Positions 59,841-64,000 of a stretch of 64,000 bases of DNA are shown in pieces. The position numbers and the translations under genes are program-made. How positions within the stretch are numbered: the first letter of the stretch is position 1; every line of letters begins with the position of its first letter. The stretch is from an uncultured Bacteroidales bacterium (GTDB lineage Bacteria > Bacteroidota > Bacteroidia > Bacteroidales > F082). A model generated the notes under the pieces. The model was not told where the DNA came from, ran no database searches, and saw nothing but the letters and a program-made list of their open reading frames with translations. The stretch is from NCBI GenBank assembly GCA_946405575.1, contig CAMJHP010000008.1:1-64000 (forward strand), read 5' to 3'.

Positions 59841-62800
59841 TTATCTGACTATCAACTTACGGCATTGTATACCCTTGTCTTCAGTGATGATTCTCACCGT
59901 GTAGATACCTGATGTCAAAGGTGCCACAATGCTTGCTGGAGTCTCTTTGGAAGTCTCATAGGCAACCGTCGCACCCAAAGCATTCACGATTTCCACATGG
60001 ATGGGGTGTTTGCTGTCAACAGTCGTGAGGATGTTGATGCGCTCGCCAGCTTGTGCTGGGTTGGGGAAGATCTGGACACTGTTGTCAAGCTCCTCCAAGC
60101 CCGTCGTGCTGCGGAAACTGACCACATACGGCTCCTCGGGGGTGCCAATCGTGGCGTTGGTCGCATAGACGAGGGCTTCCTCCATATTGTAGTATTCACG
60201 ACCCGTCTCCATATTGTAGAGACCAAAGTTCAGCTCAACGGCATCATTTCCGGCAATGGTCAGGAAGGCCACGTGGCGGTCCAGTGGCTCAACATATGTC
60301 AGCTTCGCGCTGCCTCTGCACTCACCGTTGGCATCGAAGGCAGCCAGCTCGTAGTTGTCCGTTGTCAGCTCAACATCATCGAGTTCCACCACGGCCATCA
60401 CCGTCATATTGTGCGGATAGGCGTGGATGTCGTTCGTCCAGTGTGTGGCCTTGGGCAAAGTTGGGATCTCAGTACTGCGGCCTCCGTCGGGATAGACCAG
60501 CGTGGTCGACGTGGTGTTGTTCGACAGGTACATCAAACCTGTGCCAGGCGTGATGCTCTGCAGCTGGCCAATCCACATTCCGCTGTAGTATATCGCGTAG
60601 TCGGATTGCGACTTCACCTGGTCGCCGTTGGCAGGCGTGTATCCCGAGAAGGCTTCCGACACGCTCATCGTGTTGGTGCACGGATAGCCTATCCAGTTCC
60701 AGCCGCTGCTGACGGTGATGGGATGGTCGGAGGGTGTGACAGGTGCGCCGGTCAACACTACCTGACAGCTTGAGGTATTGTCTATCATATAGGTCTCCTC
60801 GTTGTTGATGCTGCTGAGCATTCCGAACCACATCGAGCCGTAGTTGGTGACGAAGTCGGTCTGCGACTTGATTTGGTAGCCGTTGGAGCCGAGGCCCTCC
60901 TCGAGCATCGTCAGGCCGTCGATACCGTCCTGCTCGATGTAGGTACTCCACCAGTTCCAGCCTTGAGCAAGATTGCTGACCTGAGTGATTTGGTCACCAC
61001 CGCCAATAGAGACCGTCTGCGGGCAGCTCATGGAATAGTAGATGTTGTTGTCGGGACAGATAGCAGGGCCGCCATACACCACACGGATAGTGTATTGGTG
61101 GTTGCTTGTGTTGCCTTCGTCCAAGTAGCTGTTATCGCGAGTGAAGCCAACGAGTTGGTTGTCGCGATAAATCATCGCACCAAGGACGAATAAGTCGCCC
61201 TCATATGGCACACAGAATGACGTTTGGTTTCCTATTCCGTTGTAAAGTACCGTGGCTTCACCCGTTTGCATATCAACTTCAGCTAAGAAATTTCCGTCAG
61301 AATAAACATTCGTCCAATAAAATTTGCCAGTGTAATAGTCAATGGATCCTGACTGCCAATAATAATCACAAGTTTGACCAGTAGACCCTACCAATTCTAC
61401 AGAGGCATCTGTTTTGTTAATCCTATATACATTGGCCGGGCTGCCTGTAGCAATACCATAGAGGTCACCATTGAGATTGCAGACAAGTACTTCCATATCA
61501 TAACCCATATTACCGATGTATTGCGGTTCCTTGGTTTCCAAATTCCAAATGTAGAGATCACTATATAGAGTACCATACATAGTGTTGGTCGAGTAGTCCC
61601 ACGTGCAATCATAGAAACCCCATAAGCTCAAATCCCCTTGTTCCACAATGTTTCCTGTCTGAAGCTCAATCTTGTACCAATTGTAGTCAAATGAAGAGTA
61701 GACATAACCGTCAAATCCGCAATAGTCACCGCCATACAAATAACCAATGTTATTTAGAGTAGTTGCATTGAGCGGGTTGTCAATATCATAACTAATCCAA
61801 TTACCATGATCAAAGTCACACGCATACGCAACACTTCCTCTTGCGGCTTTACCCTCTCTTTCAATCTCAGGATACGTCCAACTCACAAGGTTGCCGTTGC
61901 CAGTGGTAGTAGCATTTAGGCCATTTGCACCTTCATAGTTATCGCAAGCCTGATACACCCAATCCACTTCGGCCCATTCAGTCAATCCCGAAGAATAGAC
62001 ACTGGCCACTTTGCAGTGGTAGGTCTGGCCTTCCTCGAGATTGTTGACAGGCAGTTGGCAGAACTTGTTGGTCGTATTCTCAGTGTAAAGCACATTACCT
62101 TGCAAATCGGTCAACACCACTTGGTTGTAGTCATAGTGACGACCACCATTTCTACCATTGGTGAGTTCGATGTCATCGATATTAATGATGAACTGGTCAC
62201 TACAGTTGAAGTGACGGATAGCTATGTACTTTTGGCCAGCGTAAGCACTCAGGTTAACTGTGTAATAATACCAATTGCCTTGAGCACGGTTGCCACTGCG
62301 GGTGGCCAAAGTCTTGGCTCCTTGTCCCTTTGCGGTCATAGTCCATTCATCGACCATCGACCAATCAGCACCATTGTCAGACACAGCTACACCGAAGTGA
62401 TCGGCAGCATAGCTGGCATCCTGTGCGCAAGCCCAGAAGCAGAAGGTGCTACCGGCACCTAGTGTCACTTGAGGCGAAACAAGGTAGTTGTCAGGATACA
62501 AAATTTGTCCTGTTCCGTTGGCCCAAGAACCTGAAATCACGTAAGCAGCAGAGGAGTTGTGACCCGTACCAGTCAGATCAACACCAGCGTTGTGGTAGTT
62601 GCCAGGATTCATACTCGAAACCCATGTATAACCATCACCGTCAGCGTCAATAGTTGTCCAACCTTCAGGAATACCATCATCAAAATCAAAACTGAAGCTG
62701 TCGGATAATGAAATTATCTGATTCAAGTCATCGCCCATACCATTCCACTTGGCCCAACCAGTGCTAGAGACATAGAGGTTAGAGGGTTTTTGCGTGGTCT

Positions 62801-64000
62801 CTTCCAGCACATAGCTCAACGAAGTGGCATCCCAGATACTTACTTGCTCGGAAATTGTTTCGTAACCTTCTTTGGTGATGGTCACTTGGTAGTCGCCCTT
62901 GCGGAAGCTGTCCCAAGCGTAGTAACCGGTGCCACCCAAAACGATGTCGTCAATAGGATATAACAGTTGCTCAGCCGTGTTGAGGTTGGTGAAACTGACC
63001 ATAGTACCGGCAGGGCTGTCGCCACTGTTGAGGGCTACGGTAAGGTTCACATCACCATTGTTGAGATACATATCTTTGTCAAGGACGTTGGACCAGGTGA
63101 TGGCCGACTCGCGCTCGATTTGGATGAGGTTGGCATCTGTAAGAATAGCAAAACCTGAAACTTGGGTTTCGAAATAACCAAGGGTTGTCAAGGAATAGTT
63201 CGCAAGGTTTACCTTGATTAAAGGATATGTGTTTTCCGTATTGTTAAGAGCGGCCCAATATATCTCATTGGTCTCACGATCAATGGCAAAGTCCTGACCA
63301 TAGTTGACATCCCAGTCGACATAAATAAGCGGAATCAGTTCTCCTGTTTCAAGGTCGTATTCCTTAATGCATTCTTCATCGGCATCACAAAGAATGAACC
63401 TACCATCGTTTGTAATGGTGAAAGTCATAAGGAAAGAAGAAGGAATTGTGGCAATATACGAACAAGAGCCATTCACAGGATTCACTTCATAAAGCTCTCC
63501 GTTCCAAGTGTTAGTTCCATATATCTTACCGTTAACCGGATTGTATTCTATCATATCAAACGGTGTATTGGTAGCAATGATTGTGACACCTGTTTCAGGA
63601 TCAAACTTTCCAAACTTGTAACCATTGTCAGCAAAATAGATGGTACCGTTCATATAGCAGGCTCCTCTTGTGAACGCGTCATTCGATAAGCCGTATGAGT
63701 TCAAGTTGGAAGAATTGTTCAAAACAAAATGACAAAAATCAAAGCCATAGTTTGAATTTCTGACAACAATAGCTTCTGAATTGGATGCCCTAAGTATAGG
63801 CAAATCGGTATGTTCAGGCACATCGAAAGCAGGAGCTTGTCCGGCATTGGGTTCTTCGGTAATGTTCAAAACTCTGCCCAATGGATTACGCTTGGGGATG
63901 GAAAGGCTTCGTCTCAACTCGCCCCAGCTGATTTCACTTTCACGGTTGCCTTCGTAAACACGACTGACGCCCCACTTGTAGACACCCGCCTCGGCATCCT
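59841..64000 (-). CDS. T9SS surface protein with beta-propellers and cleaved-adhesin domain, 5' end missing
   Basis: 1385 residues visible; the frame is open to the right edge, so the true start is outside. The first residues (DAEAGVYKWGVSRVYEGNRESEISW) are an adhesin linker, not a signal peptide. In order: a propeller-like region with short beta motifs (GKFDPETGV, YEVNPVNGS, KEYDLETGE), the linker SAITWSNVLDKDMY, a carboxypeptidase-regulatory-like domain (VSFTNLNTAEQ...GDYQVTITKEGYE), a gingipain/HagA-type cleaved-adhesin domain (62160-62690: LYPDNYLVSPQV, CAQDASYAADHFGVAV, RHFNCSDQF), a second propeller-like region, then the GWNW twin module, GECRG module and T9SS sorting domain. The domain order resembles the haemagglutinin-adhesin parts of Porphyromonas gingipains. 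Whether a protease lies upstream cannot be seen. Confidence 0.88.
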   Translation of the reverse strand, partial: DAEAGVYKWGVSRVYEGNRESEISWGELRRSLSIPKRNPLGRVLNITEEPNAGQAPAFDVPEHTDLPILRASNSEAIVVRNSNYGFDFCHFVLNNSSNLNSYGLSNDAFTRGACYMNGTIYFADNGYKFGKFDPETGVTIIATNTPFDMIEYNPVNGKIYGTNTWNGELYEVNPVNGSCSYIATIPSSFLMTFTITNDGRFILCDADEECIKEYDLETGELIPLIYVDWDVNYGQDFAIDRETNEIYWAALNNTENTYPLIKVNLANYSLTTLGYFETQVSGFAILTDANLIQIERESAITWSNVLDKDMYLNNGDVNLTVALNSGDSPAGTMVSFTNLNTAEQLLYPIDDIVLGGTGYYAWDSFRKGDYQVTITKEGYETISEQVSIWDATSLSYVLEETTQKPSNLYVSSTGWAKWNGMGDDLNQIISLSDSFSFDFDDGIPEGWTTIDADGDGYTWVSSMNPGNYHNAGVDLTGTGHNSSAAYVISGSWANGTGQILYPDNYLVSPQVTLGAGSTFCFWACAQDASYAADHFGVAVSDNGADWSMVDEWTMTAKGQGAKTLATRSGNRAQGNWYYYTVNLSAYAGQKYIAIRHFNCSDQFIINIDDIELTNGRNGGRHYDYNQVVLTDLQGNVLYTENTTNKFCQLPVNNLEEGQTYHCKVASVYSSGLTEWAEVDWVYQACDNYEGANGLNATTTGNGNLVSWTYPEIEREGKAARGSVAYACDFDHGNWISYDIDNPLNATTLNNIGYLYGGDYCGFDGYVYSSFDYNWYKIELQTGNIVEQGDLSLWGFYDCTWDYSTNTMYGTLYSDLYIWNLETKEPQYIGNMGYDMEVLVCNLNGDLYGIATGSPANVYRINKTDASVELVGSTGQTCDYYWQSGSIDYYTGKFYWTNVYSDGNFLAEVDMQTGEATVLYNGIGNQTSFCVPYEGDLFVLGAMIYRDNQLVGFTRDNSYLDEGNTSNHQYTIRVVYGGPAICPDNNIYYSMSCPQTVSIGGGDQITQVSNLAQGWNWWSTYIEQDGIDGLTMLEEGLGSNGYQIKSQTDFVTNYGSMWFGMLSSINNEETYMIDNTSSCQVVLTGAPVTPSDHPITVSSGWNWIGYPCTNTMSVSEAFSGYTPANGDQVKSQSDYAIYYSGMWIGQLQSITPGTGLMYLSNNTTSTTLVYPDGGRSTEIPTLPKATHWTNDIHAYPHNMTVMAVVELDDVELTTDNYELAAFDANGECRGSAKLTYVEPLDRHVAFLTIAGNDAVELNFGLYNMETGREYYNMEEALVYATNATIGTPEEPYVVSFRSTTGLEELDNSVQIFPNPAQAGERINILTTVDSKHPIHVEIVNALGATVAYETSKETPASIVAPLTSGIYTVRIITEDKGIQCRKLIVR
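59953..60585. repeat. 633-bp segment shared with the IgGFc-type gene, copy 2
   Basis: Partner of 53167-53799. Immediately beyond it (60585-60720) the sequence switches to match the 14301 gene (about 15035-15200) and then back to the IgGFc-type gene. Confidence 0.9.

Overview
The window comes from a Bacteroidales-type member of the Bacteroidota. Supporting signs are a SusC/SusD pair, lipoproteins with short lipoboxes, TAnnTTTG promoter boxes, BspA-type leucine-rich repeats, gingipain-like adhesin modules, C10 (streptopain/interpain) proteases, and C-terminal sorting domains of the type IX secretion system (T9SS) on nearly every large protein. I cannot name a species. No rRNA, tRNA, CRISPR array, transposase or T9SS machinery gene is visible.

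Layout. 1-6.1 kb holds ordinary genes: the 5' end of a secreted protein, a membrane-anchored unknown, a divergent membrane-bound TPR/AraC-type regulator, a lipoprotein and prolyl-tRNA synthetase. 6.2-14.1 kb is a minus-strand locus reading susC-like, susD-like, then a secreted protein whose central domain matches peptide-N-glycosidase F (PNGase F), with the three acidic active-site positions conserved. It looks like a glycoprotein-foraging locus.

14.3-64 kb is an array of giant modular surface proteins, eight complete and one cut by the window end, all on the minus strand. It is interrupted only by one plus-strand AAA-ATPase/nuclease gene and a decayed gene remnant. The N-termini differ: thioredoxin plus FISUMP; two C10 proteases; BspA LRRs (two proteins, and a third LRR set inside one protease); stacks of InlB-like B-repeats; IgGFc-binding domains in duplicate; beta-propellers with a cleaved-adhesin domain. 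Most end in a shared cassette of about 380 residues: a twin GWNW module, a module I call GECRG, and a T9SS sorting domain.

The shared cassettes are near-identical in DNA over hundreds of bases, and the pattern of matching is mosaic: different segments of one gene match different paralogues. Internal tandem duplications (219, 1095 and 1173 bp) and a 648-bp segment shared by two otherwise different genes point the same way. My reading, an inference, is a recombining surface-protein array in which variable heads share a homogenised anchor. Several intergenic regions carry small repeat families: hairpins, a 30-bp palindrome whose arms recur inside four sorting-domain coding regions, and three copies of an element bounded by short inverted repeats.
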